Shown: piece after piece, positions 26,991 to 46,017 of the stretch
Numbering within the stretch: position 1 is the first letter of the stretch
Layout of the letters: the number at the start of each line of letters is the position of its first letter
Made by a program: the position numbers and the translations under genes
The notes under the pieces: generated by a model
Told to the model about the DNA's origin: nothing
Database searches by the model: none
The model's input: only the letters and a program-made list of their open reading frames with translations
From: Paralichthys olivaceus
Lineage: Eukaryota > Chordata > Actinopteri > Pleuronectiformes > Paralichthyidae
NCBI RefSeq assembly: GCF_024713975.1
Contig: NC_091107.1
Coordinates: forward strand, 11,025,501-11,089,500
Length of the DNA stretch: 64,000 bases
Direction: 5' to 3'

Positions 26991-27083
26991 TGACTATCAC
27001 TCTTGTTTTAAAGAGAAGACTGTCACCGACCCGCTCGTCATCTCTGCCCAGCTCAGCTAAAACAGTAAATAAAAGCCGGGCTG

Positions 27084-27084
<1 letters not shown>

Positions 27085-27135
<51 letters not shown>
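27085..27135. repeat. (TG)n microsatellite
   Basis: About 25 perfect TG units just upstream of rab24. Potentially polymorphic. Confidence 0.97.
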
Positions 27136-27137
<2 letters not shown>

Positions 27138-27721
27138 GGGCTCAGGCTGTACAGAGGCAGCGAGCTCAACCCAACCGACACAGTTGAGCAATGGTTGAAA
27201 TCAAGAGCAAGTTAGATACGGTGACAGACAGAGACGCCAAACACCGTCTGTGGTTTACAGGGGCTCCATCTTCTGGAACTGTGTCCGGCTGACAGCAGAC
27301 AGAGCTGCTAAGTGTTTCTGAGGAGACACAATGTCCAGCTGAGCTTTGTTTGTTTGTTTGGGTGGGAACCACAGAGGCGAGAGATGCGGTTTCCAGGAAC
27401 AGGAAGTGTCCCAGTTGAATGACACAATTACCGGATGTTACATAGCCGCGTTGGTCGGTATCAGAGAGGTTAGGATCATAGACCAGAATGAGATAACCAG
27501 GACAGGGGGCTTCGAATAACTGGAGTTTACTTTACACAGTTAATCACTATGTTAAACATGCAGGAGGCAGTACTGTAATAAGACTGGGAGAGAACAGAAC
27601 ATTTGTTCACAGCTCAGAAAAATCGAAATGATGCAGAGAAAGTACTCACAGCACAAACCCCAGGATGTACACATGAGAGGGCTGCAACAGGGGATGACTT
27701 GGATTTATCATTCAGGATATT

Positions 27722-27936
27722 TTTCAATTGAAGAGAAACAGTTCTAACGCTCGACAGACTTTTCGAGGTAAAGATGAAGTGTGCTACAGGATGTTAGATC
27801 AGAAGAGTGATAGCACACTTAATGTAGTGTTACGAATATTTAGTAAAACATGTGATACAGGCATAATCCCAACCAGTTGGAAGCAGTCAGTTATAGTTTC
27901 AATACTTAATCCAGGAAAAGATCCAGTATTATCTAG
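27722..27936 (+). mobile_element. Non-LTR retrotransposon (LINE) reverse transcriptase fragment
   Basis: The frame reads GKDEVCYRMLDQK, then LNVVLRIFSKTCDTG, IPTSWKQSVIVSI and LNPGKDP. This is the order found at the start of LINE reverse transcriptase domains (G-D-x-I-x-Y-x-M-L, then W-K-x-A-x-V-x-P-I-x-K-P-G-K-D), as in Jockey/I-type elements. Only about 70 residues remain. The proline expected after the V-I-V segment has changed to serine. The fragment stops at a GATA tract. It has no endonuclease and no rest of the polymerase, so it is a dead relic. Confidence 0.75.
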
Positions 27937-27968
27937 ATAGATAGATAGATAGATAGATAGATGGATAG
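27934..27968. repeat. (GATA)n microsatellite
   Basis: About eight ATAG units with one variant, directly after the LINE relic. Confidence 0.95.
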
Positions 27969-28489
27969 ACCACCAGGTTGTGAGAGAGAACTTACAATTG
28001 TAGAGGAAGCAAAAGTCTGCTTTCAAAAATGGAAGAAAGAAAGATGTTTTAGCCCTTGTCTTGACATGCTTGACCTTATTTGGCCCTTACACAAAGTATT
28101 TGATGAATGCTTCTCTAGAGAATCATATCAGATTGGAGTTGCCAGCAAAAGATACAAGCTGTAAACTCAGAGCAAAAAGATGGAGAAGTGGTTGATCAGC
28201 CAAATGGATTGTTTGTTTAGAAGACTAAATGCCATTGACTATATAAAGGTATACACTGGGCTATGTGCGGTCTCTGTCTTTAAAGGGGCTTGCCTGTTGG
28301 TAAACTAACAAAGATCAAGCGACCATATAAAAAGGAGGAAATGATGGAGACAAAAATGAAGCGTAAGAGGCAAAGGAATGAGAAGGGAGAAGGAATTTAG
28401 AAAATGAGTAAGGAGAAAGAAATGTAAATGAAAAAGAGAAGAAAGCTGTGTTAGACTAGTTTAATCTAGGTGCTCCAAATCGACTGACA

Positions 28490-28800
28490 ACAAATAATAA
28501 TTAACTTTATTTATATAGCGCTTTTTAAATATAGAATTTAGAAAGTGCTTTGATATTAAAGCAAGAAAAGTACATATAAGAGAAATAATGAACAGGATGC
28601 AATGTGACAAGGGAACAGTAATCCACAGTTCCACACACATCCACAAGGTAGAGTTACATGGATAAATGTAGAGCTGTGTCACATGAAAACTTGAACACAT
28701 AAAAGCATTAATATGACAATGAAAATAAATGAACAACATCACATGAAAGCAAGTCGATAAAAATGGGTTTTAAGAAGTGATTTAAAAGTCACACTAAAAG
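28490..28800. repeat. Dispersed fish repeat (TTTATTTATATAGCGC type)
   Basis: Begins CTTTATTTATATAGCGCTTTT with a following AAAGTGCTTTGATATTAAA. It ends AAAATGGGTTTTAAGAAGTG. This is a familiar teleost dispersed repeat of unknown mobility class. It has no coding capacity. Confidence 0.6.
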
Positions 28801-29059
28801 AAATAGTCGATCAACAAAAAAAAGAAAAGAAAACATTTTAATAAATGATTGTCTAAGTTGTTTCAGTTATTTGTATTCTTGGACTAATCACATAATCAGT
28901 GAACCATAATAATAATGGACATATTAAACAATAATGACACTTGTAAAAGAGCAGCACTGAAGTATAGACATAATACAGATGTAGTGTTGTGAATATATGA
29001 ATATATAAGTATCACAGACTTTCTAATAAATACTTCAGTAACTAGCTCGCAGTGAGAAG

Positions 29060-29186
29060 AGCCTGATTGGTCTAAAGAGTTCACCGTTGGCCCTGAGGCT
29101 GCAGCGGGGATTGGTGCAGGATCCGTGAGATCCACCCCGACACTCACACGGTGCACACAGAGGCGCCGCTGCACAGAGGAACTAAA
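29060..29186 (+). promoter_or_regulatory. pgrmc1: pgrmc1 proximal promoter with inverted CCAAT boxes
   Basis: ATTGG at 29066-29070 and again at 29110-29114 are reverse-complement CCAAT boxes, 75-120 bases upstream of the start codon in GC-rich DNA with no TATA box. They suggest NF-Y-type housekeeping expression. Confidence 0.5.
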
Positions 29187-31492
29187 ATGGCTGAACCAGA
29201 GGGAAGCGAGCTAACTTCAGCTGGCATTTTCCAGGAGATCTTCACCTCCCCGCTGAACCTGACCCTGCTCAGCCTCTGCTTGTTCCTGCTCTACAAGATC
29301 TTCCGCGGGGACAAAGCGCCGGATGTCGGGGAGGTGGAGCAGCCGCTGCCGAAGCTGAAGAAGAGGGACTTCACCCTGGCGGAGCTGAAGCCCTACGATG
29401 GGCTGCAGGACCCGAGGATCCTCATGGCCGTCAACGGAAAAGTGTTCGACGTGACGCGGGGGAAGAAGTTTTACGGGCCAGGTGAGAGGTTAGCAGCTCT
29501 TCCGGGGTGACCTACGCAACGGCAAGCTCGCGGGAGGCGGGGTTGTTGCGTGACATTTTGCGTGAGACTTAATTGAGAATACGATCAGACGTGTTTTAGT
29601 TGACTTTTGTGACTGGACGCTGACGCCACACCCCCCTCCAGCAGATCGCGTTTCACAACACATGCACCGCTGGAGCCTTGAAGCCGCAGATCGTCTATGC
29701 GAGAGGATGGGTCACTCCGGAGGAAAGGGAAAATTATAACAATTTAGCCGTCGCCATGTTTTCAAAGGTGCAGTCAGAAAGTGAGCTATGGTCGTGGCCT
29801 ATTTTTTAAGTGCATGAAATATCGCGATGTGATTCGCTCTGAACCAGAAACTGTATAGAAAGGTGACACGACAGCTTCCAAAAGTGAAGCCACAAAATCT
29901 CGATTGCCCCCTGGTGGCTGACTGCAGTGTAGATCATAAACACAGCCTCAATGTTAGCAGATGGGACACAGACCAAACTAAGAAAGTTACATACACATCC
30001 AGTATTTTTAAGTCTTGAAGTCTATTTTTTCTCGGATAACTTGATCATCAGAGACTGACTTGGGTGAATGGGAGAGACCTTTATTTCGCTTTTACAGATT
30101 CTGGCTCCACATGACATCACCGAGATGGCAACGCAGTGGGAGGAAGTACAGATGCATCATCCATCTTTATGTAGAACATTATGTTATGTTCTATACGTGG
30201 TAGACTAGGTTTTCTGTGTTCTCGAAAAAACGATCAATGTTGGGTATCAACCGTATTTCTTACCGTTCTACCCTATTTGATATGAATAGTTTGGTGTCCA
30301 GAAGGTTGAGGATGAGGCAGAGGTACTGCGGTCAAAAAATAGTAATACTTCTCAAAGTCGTGACTCAGCAAATCTGAAGACACAGGCATGAAACATATGT
30401 TAACATTCCACTGAGATAGAATTGTTTCTGGTGTCAATTTAAAAAAACTGCGTTTCCCTCCTTAGAAAACAAAAGAAAAGACATATTAGAGCTTGCCTCA
30501 GAATGCTCTGGTTTTAAGTTTTCTTCATTTTTAAAATAAGCCAGTGTTGCATCCAGTAGTTAATCAATCAGGGGGGTTTTGCCATTTTTCCACTGTCAGA
30601 AGTTCTCTGAAATAACAAACCTTTCTGTCGTGCTTCATTTCTGTTCACTGGAAAGAGACACAGAGTTAGACCTCTCTGTTACTACCTTATCTCAGCTTGT
30701 AACCTCTGTTATGCGTGACCTCTGACCAACATGATAGCTCACAATCCTGTAAATTTGTCAGTGTACTGCACACCCACTGAAATGCTGCATCTGCTTGCTG
30801 GGGGGAGGCACTGTAGTTCTAAGCATATGTTGTTCAAACAGGCGTTGACTGTCTTGTGTGTCTTGCAGAGGGACCGTATGGTGTGTTTGCTGGCAGAGAT
30901 GCTTCCAGAGGTCTGGCTACATTCTGCCTGGAGAAGGACGCCCTGAAGGATGAACATGACGACCTATCTGATCTGAACGCCATGCAGCAGGAGAGCCTCT
31001 CTGAGTGGGAGGCTCAGTTCACATGTGAGTAGAGATCTTCACATTTTCATATTAGAAATAAGCAAGTTTCAGAAGCGACATGCAGATGACTTCTGAGAAT
31101 TTGGGGAAGACTTAACCAGCAGTTTGCTTTTCACACATACGTAAGATGTGTGTGACACTGCTTGTTCAGGAGATATTTTTTTCGTTTTTGTTTTTTTTTT
31201 CACTTTTGCGTCTGTTGCTTGTTAGAAGCGTCATGAACCCCCCAACTCGCTCACTGTGAATCCAGCGAAAAAAATCATGGTGTATATATATGATATATAA
31301 TTTATATAACTGCCTTATGAAGCGCTTCATAGTGCAATCGAATAAATGATTATTATGATTAATATTTGCTTATTTTCTTTATTCTTCACCATTCCAGTTA
31401 AGTATGACTACATCGGCAAGCTTCTGAAACCGGGAGAGGACCCCTCAGAGTACACAGACGACGAGGAAGGAAAAGACAAGAAGTCGGACTAG
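29187..31492 (+). CDS. pgrmc1: Membrane-associated progesterone receptor component 1 (PGRMC1)
   Basis: Membrane-anchored heme-binding protein of the cytochrome b5-like MAPR family. It is known to interact with cytochromes P450 and to act in sterol metabolism. Exons 29187-29481, 30869-31024 and 31398-31492 total 546 nt (181 aa; human PGRMC1 has 195). A transmembrane helix lies at about residues 22-38, after an N-terminal [14 protein letters not shown] that matches human PGRMC1. The b5-like domain starts at RDFTLAEL (about 60). The heme-site tyrosines are kept (KFYGP, Tyr96; GPYGVFAG, Tyr102), as are [12 protein letters not shown] and DDLSDLN. The C-terminal PSEYTDDEE keeps the acidic tyrosine site, although [14 protein letters not shown] reads more like PGRMC2. 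I chose the ATG at 29187 because MAEP starts the homologous N-terminus. Intron 1 contains a dispersed repeat (29840-30200). Confidence 0.95.
29840..30200. repeat. MITE-like dispersed repeat (family D), fullest copy
   Basis: Carries AAAAGTGAAGCCACAAAATCTCGATTGCCCCCTGGTGGCTG and later CATCATCCATCTTTATGTAGAAC. Reverse-complement versions of the same pieces occur at 46930-47295 and 54535-54605. The ends are roughly inverted. It has no open frame, so a non-autonomous DNA element is likely but the class is uncertain. It lies in pgrmc1 intron 1. Confidence 0.55.
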
Positions 31493-33674
31493 AACAAAAA
31501 AATGTGACCAAGTGGGAAAGATGATAGATGCCTTAATGTTTGAATTCAATGCTGGTTGCTTCCTGTTGGGGCCATTCAGAGAGAACTCCATCTTCTTTGA
31601 TATGCATTCTAGTGTTTATGGATCATGACAATCCTGGATTTGATATGCCGGCTCCATTCATCTCCATGTAAAGTTATGTGAAGGTTTGATGGCATAAGTG
31701 GTTAAGTATACGGCTTTCTGATGAAGATATGAGCACGCTGTCAGAGCTCAGATTAGGTAATGTAAATATGAAGCTGCTGATGGTTAAATGTTTGGCAGGT
31801 TGAAGTTAGTTAGTCTCAAGTAAGAGATCTGCTTTGTTCGGCTCGCATCAATATCAGCCCTTCACATCAGTTTCATCATCCCACATCCACAGCTTTGGCG
31901 TACACTTTAATATGGCTGCGGTTTTGTTGCAATTTGTACACATTCCTTACATCCTGTCATTCATCTGGCTCAGTTTGCTTGGAAATTAATGATCTCAGGA
32001 GGTATTTTGATTCAACATTAGGGCAAATATGAATGCAGATATTATGGTTTATTCTCTATTTGTGTCTAATCTGAGTATAGTCATGCTAACTTTGCCATTG
32101 CCACTTCTGTAGAGATATAGGGAATTACAAATTTGAAACAAAAATACAGAAAACAAAGTTTATCAGATCAAGCAGCACAAGCTCCTTAAAACTTACCGAA
32201 TAAACTTTTGTTTCACAGAATTAATTTCAAACGCTGATTTCTGTTGAGAACATTTCTAAACTAAACCTGACATTTCATTCTGTGAGTTTAGTGTTTCTCA
32301 CAGTGACAACCCAGGTTGTTAGTCTTGGATTTTGAACTCCCCATTGGGCAATGAAAGTAACGTGCAATGATTTTGTCAAAATAAAAATCATCCACAGAAT
32401 TGGCTTCAGTAAGGTGACAAGATAGTTTCTGAAGATAATTAGATAACAGATAAAACTGTTATCGATAATCACATCTTTTTTCAGCAATATGTTAAAGTGC
32501 TAGCTGGAGTTCAAGGCTGCAAAAAATAGAACAGCCTGTTGCCACTTTCCATTCAAACAAATTCAATGAGGGAACATCTACACTATGTATGTACATACAT
32601 AAAGTACTATACTGTCAGACTGTTATAATCCTGACTGATGTTTTTGGTTTAATAAAGAAAAGTACAAAAGGAGGGCGAGCCTGTCTGTTTATTTAAGCGC
32701 TTTACAAAAGTTTTATTGACTTTGTTACAACTGAAAATGATTCTGATGCAAATGACTTCCTGAATCCACACATAATAATCTGTCCAAACAGAAAGAGTTA
32801 AGATATTACAGTTGGTTTAAAAGCAGACAAAGGATTACAAACTATATCTGAAGTTGCATCTTGACTTTCCTTAAAAAGAGATTTTAAATGTTGAGATAAT
32901 GTATTCAAATATTACACTACACGGTAGAAATACTCTTTCAGGCACAGTTTGAAAAATAAGTAGCAGTACGCTTGTGTTTCCATAATATAAAACTTGAACA
33001 ACTGCAGACAAATGACACATTACACTTGGACCCAACAGTTGTTGGAAAGTAGTCAAAAAAAATACAATAAACAGTAACTGAAATGTAACAAAACAAGCAG
33101 AAATACTTGTTTGGTGGTATTAGTTAAAGATCGCAAATTGCAAATGTAAATGACATGTTTGTCAATATGACATTTAAGCAGTGCCTCTGTAAATCCAATG
33201 AACAGATTGGAATCACTGAAAATTTAAGTGTGTGGTCACACACATATTTGATTTAAAAAAGTAACCTGTTTGTCAAAGCATTTATTCATTTGTATTGATT
33301 TTGAACATGTAAATATAAAAATAAATAATACAAACAAGTGGGGAAAAACATAAAAAATATATAATTATAATAGTATTATTACTAAAAATTACTACTAATA
33401 ATATATTATTTGTATTAAGTATTATTTATAAACAGTGTTGAGGAAAAAGATATGAGACGCTAAATGATTTAATCTACATATTCGAAAAGAAGAGAGATGA
33501 AGTAAAGTAAATCAGTGGAAATAATTCACACATATTATTTGAATCGTTACAGACTGATAACCTCTGTACCATATATATATATATATAATAGTATAATATA
33601 TTATTAATTGGATAAGCACTGATTGATGAGTTTTATCTTTACTTTAACATGAGGAATCTAAAATAAAAAAGATG
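31493..33674. other. pgrmc1 3' UTR and spacer
   Basis: The pgrmc1 3' UTR plausibly extends to the AATAAA at about 32650. The rest (32700-33660) is AT-rich, with an (AT)n run near 33571-33587. No gene is seen. Confidence 0.6.
33665..33670 (-). terminator. RNA polymerase III terminator of tRNA-Leu
   Basis: Six consecutive A on the plus strand (T on the transcribed-sense minus strand), four bases beyond the tRNA 3' end. Confidence 0.9.
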
Positions 33675-33785
33675 TGTCAGAAGTGGGATTCGAACCCACG
33701 CCTCCATTCGGAGACCAGAAGTCCCGTCTATGCGGAAGGAGATGATCCTTGAGTCTGGCGCCTTAGACCACTCGGCCATCCTGAC
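33675..33785 (-). tRNA. trnL-CAA: tRNA-Leu(CAA) with intron
   Basis: The reverse complement begins GTCAGGATGGCCGAGTGG (D arm/A box) and ends GGTTCGAATCCCACTTCTGACA (B box, acceptor stem and discriminator A). The anticodon arm is CCAGA-CTCAAG, then 27 extra bases, then T-TCTGG. The anticodon is therefore CAA, with an intron one base 3' of it, as in known vertebrate tRNA-Leu(CAA) genes. A long variable arm typical of leucine tRNAs is present. A run of six T on the minus strand (33670-33665) four bases past the 3' end is the RNA polymerase III terminator. Confidence 0.97.
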
Positions 33786-33989
33786 ACGGCGTTCAATTCG
33801 GGAGCGTCAGTGCTCCTTATGCTTCACTCTCTACATCCCATGACACACACTAATTATAATTCGCAACATATAAATAATTACTGCTTCTTCTGCGTGTGTA
33901 TTTTACTGCCCTGCGTTTCGGTGTAGCTCGCCCACACGCTCGCATTTTTACGCGTAAATGCAATCGTCACATCCGCTGTGTGTGTGTGT

Positions 33990-34054
33990 ACGTGCGGCGG
34001 CCATATTGGACTTCCGCTCTTCAAGGGTATCTGAAGACACCAGGCGAGACAAAC
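33990..34054 (+). promoter_or_regulatory. cox7b: cox7b promoter with YY1/ETS-like sites
   Basis: GGCGGCCATATTGG around 33996-34009 contains a YY1-type CCAT core. ACTTCCG at 34010-34016 is an ETS (GABP/NRF-2) site. This pairing is typical of nuclear genes for cytochrome oxidase subunits and sits about 40 bases before the start codon. Assignment is by motif only. Confidence 0.45.
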
Positions 34055-36488
34055 ATGTACCGGTTCACTAAAGCTGCGGTCAACGTTACCGGTGAGTGAA
34101 GCGGTGCTTTGTAGAAATATATTCCGAGTGTACGTGTGGAGGTCAGGCGGTAGATTACTGTTGTTCTGCTGCAAGGTTAAACGATCTCTGTTCGATCCGT
34201 GACCGCGGCCGGCGTGCTACCTACTGCTAACTTAGCCAGCTAACGTTAGCATCTCCCCTTTAGAAGTCGTTATACGTCCCAGTAAAGAGATTTGTGTTAT
34301 GAAATCACGTAAATTATCTCCCACATTTAAGATACGTGTTAATGTTCAATTAGTCTTTCTGTTTTGATGTTCATCTTCGAGATGTCATTGTCCGAGACAT
34401 TGACCTGTACAACTTATATTAATGATGAGCTAAGTTGTTGCTCATATTTTCCTTCTCGAGTAGTAGACTCTGCTTTAACTGTTACTGAAGTTCAGGTGAG
34501 GCCTGGGAAATAGGAGGGTCAGATAAAGGAAGGACAATATTCCCAGTTTGGTAAATAATCCAGAAGCTATTTTGAAGGGATTTGGTCTCACGATGACTCT
34601 TATCCTGCAGTATAATCGTAATTAAAAACAAAGATCTAATATGTTAATTTAAATGATACAGTTGTTTATTGCCCTGAGTCGACTTTACATTTTATGGAAA
34701 AGCAATGTGAGGATTATTTTCATTACCTGTTAACTTCCTGATTATTGTGTCAGTTTGTCTTTCAATCTAATAAAATATCAGATAGTTGTAAACATTTTTT
34801 ACAAATTTCCAAAACCCAATTTGACGTCCTCAGATGTGTTTTATTGACTGACAGTGCACAGGTTTCACTTCACAGCGATTTAAAACAGAGGCAATGTGCT
34901 AAAGTTTAGTAAACTATTTTGAAAACTGCTATCATTATAGTTGCAGTTTAGATTAATGTTCTATTGAAATTGTCCACAAAGATATTGGAAGTATGACTTT
35001 TAAAGACATACTCCTCAACCCAGATTTGTTTTGTTGATTCATCCACAAATGTATTTGCTGTTGATATGCAAGTGGTTAAGTGTAAAAAAAAAGGTAATGC
35101 AAGGTCATGCTGTGTCATCATAATACATCCTGAATTCATCTGACATTTGGTTAATAGAAGATGATACACATGTCTGCAACTGATGAGTTTCACAATAAAT
35201 TAATCTATGGATTAGAAATTGTAAAATTTTGGAAATGAAAGAAAATGACTGAGAAAATGGCCATCCGAGCTTTTTAAGGTCAAACGTGACATCAGATATC
35301 CTGTTCTAACCAATGGCTTAAATCCAAACATACCATTTTCAATATTGTGAAAGGCAGCAAATTCTTTTCTCCGAGAAACTGGAACGAGATCATGTTGGAG
35401 TTTTTGTTCAAATAAAGATTTGAGTAATAATTAGATTATCGTGGCTGATTGTTTTTCTGTTAATCATCTAATTGATTTATTGACTGATCAGTTCAGCTGT
35501 TCAGACATCCTCATTAGAATATCCAGCATCATTTATTTCAGCTCCTTTTATTTTCCACCTTTGAGCTTCATATAATCCATAGTTGTATAGAGTCTTCATA
35601 AAGGAAGTGTTTATATACTTGAAAGTTTGAATTCATAATATTAAGTTAGTACTAGTGCAGTGTATATATGCTTGTCATCACCATGAAGGCTGTGTTTTGT
35701 TGTCATCCAGGTCAGGCGGTGCGACAGGTGAGACATGGATCCACCGTCCGCCAGGACTTCCACTCCAAGTACGGCAATGGCCTGATGCTCGGTGGAGCTG
35801 TCTTCTGCACGACTGTGTGGTCATATGTAAGTAGTTCTGTCGTGTAGGTCCACATCAGGTTTATATATATAAGCATGACCTTAACTGACAGCTTGCTCAC
35901 ATAGTGGTTTATGGAGCAACCTGAGTGAAGGTAAAATGGGGGTTGCATTTACAAAGGATAAATAAATGCTCGAGTCATACTTAGTGAAGTTAAGTTTAAC
36001 CAGAAGGTCGCATTTAAATTGAATAACTGTGGACCGTGCATTTATCTGTTTTACCCTGTTGTTTTATAGAGTTCTTATTTTGGTAGTTTTTGATAAATTG
36101 ATTAAAAACCCAACTGTCATAACCACTGGAGGGCGATCTGAGCTTGTTTATTGTCATGTTACATAGCCCATTTGACCTAATATAACAAAGATGCATGTTG
36201 GAGAAAATATTTATGTGTCTGTCTGTGTATTGTTTCAGTTTGTAAGCATTTAAAAATACTGATTCTTAAATATTTGGCTTAAATTTTATATTAACAAGAG
36301 TTTTAAGTTTGTGAGCAATACTGTTATCTATCAGCAAACTGATCAAAGTAAAAAAAAAAAAGCTATGTTTTTGATTCATTTCTGTGTTTCTTGTTTTTGT
36401 GCAGGTGCTGACTCAGACTGGCATCACCTGGAATCTGTCACCAGTCGGAAAGGTCATGCCCAAAGAATGGAGAGAGGCTGAGGAATAA
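34055..36488 (+). CDS. cox7b: Cytochrome c oxidase subunit 7B
   Basis: Small single-pass subunit of mitochondrial complex IV in the inner membrane. Exons 34055-34091, 35711-35826 and 36405-36488 total 237 nt, giving 78 aa (human COX7B 80). The N-terminus (MYRFTKAAVNVTG then RQVRHGS) is basic and hydroxylated like a mitochondrial presequence. The mature part has DFHSKYGNGLMLGGAVFC, a membrane segment, and GITWNLSPVGKVMPKEWR, which matches human GIEWNLSPVGRVTPKEWR almost residue for residue. A polyadenylation signal (AATAAA) lies shortly after the stop, near 36515. It lies 0.9 kb upstream of pgk1 on the same strand; the human genes are also close neighbours on Xq21. Confidence 0.97.
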
Positions 36489-37377
36489 CGAGCCACTGAT
36501 TTTTGTGTCACCTAATAAACCCTCTGGTTGTACAGATGAATAATTAATATCTGTGTTCAGACAGTGAATGCCTGCTGTGCTTATTCCAACATGTTACTAT
36601 GTTCAAATAAATTAAATGTGATTATACTGACTGATTGTTCCTTATTTTTTAAGCACAGAATAGCAACTTGACCATAATCAATTTGGGAAAACTCCTTAAA
36701 CATGTTCATGATAATAACTTATGATATTAATATTTTAATGATTTGAATACTTTAACCACCAATTTAAAATGCATATATTACAGGGATCAAGATATTGGAA
36801 TCTGTCACAATTTACAAGCTAAAACCGAAAAATGTACTTTAATTCGTTGAAGTGTGTTAGCTAAGAGCCTTTCAGATTTTTTATTCTTAACTAATTTTCT
36901 CCAAAATCAAACAGCATAACTAGCAACTATCCCAGAAAACAATTTACATGATTTGTGTATTTGATTTTGATTTATTTGCAGTCAATGTGTTTCCACTTCC
37001 TTGCTGCAGTTATGTAGAATAAAATATAGATTAAAGATACACATGACTATAATAATATAATTCAGCATAAAACTGAATTAAACTGTTCAAAGATCCAATA
37101 ATTCCACATCCATGTAAAATGAGGGTGGGGACAGCAGCGGAACACCCGCCTACGTCAGATAACAGACAGCCACTGAATCCAATCAAATGTACTGCCCTCC
37201 CTGCGCTGCAGCCAATCACGTTACGGGGGAGTGTTCTCTGCCCCGCCCCGCCGGTGTCCCTCCGCGCTGCGCTAAGGTCAGAGGTGTCATTCGGTGTTTT
37301 ACCCACAAGCAGCCGAAGGAAGCGGAGGAGACTCAGCGAGGAAGGTGCAAGAACCAAGCGACTACAGCAACAACAAC
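36489..37377. other. cox7b 3' UTR and pgk1 upstream spacer
   Basis: The cox7b 3' UTR has AATAAA signals near 36515 and 36605. After that the DNA is AT-rich and featureless until the GC-rich pgk1 promoter at about 37130. Confidence 0.7.
37150..37377 (+). promoter_or_regulatory. pgk1: pgk1 TATA-less promoter
   Basis: Shows a CRE-like TACGTCAG (37151-37158), CCAAT boxes at 37179-37183 and 37212-37216, and overlapping GC boxes CCCCGCCCCGCC (37241-37252), all in CpG-rich DNA. This is the arrangement expected of a constitutive glycolytic gene. I did not see a clear hypoxia element (ACGTG) in this stretch. Confidence 0.6.

Positions 37378-46017
<8,640 letters not shown>

Larger units (their letters stand above)
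25840..29186. other. rab24 / pgrmc1 divergent spacer
   Basis: Contains the rab24 5' intron and untranslated exon (from 26925 upward), a (TG)n tract, a LINE relic, a GATA repeat, a low-complexity purine-rich patch (28320-28440), a fish repeat and the pgrmc1 promoter. I see no additional gene. Open frames at 27961-28164 and 28896-29174 resemble nothing I recognise. Confidence 0.6.

Noticed and set aside
29151-29186. Upstream GTG-initiated extension of pgrmc1
   Set aside because: It would need a non-ATG start. The ATG at 29187 gives the conserved N-terminus.
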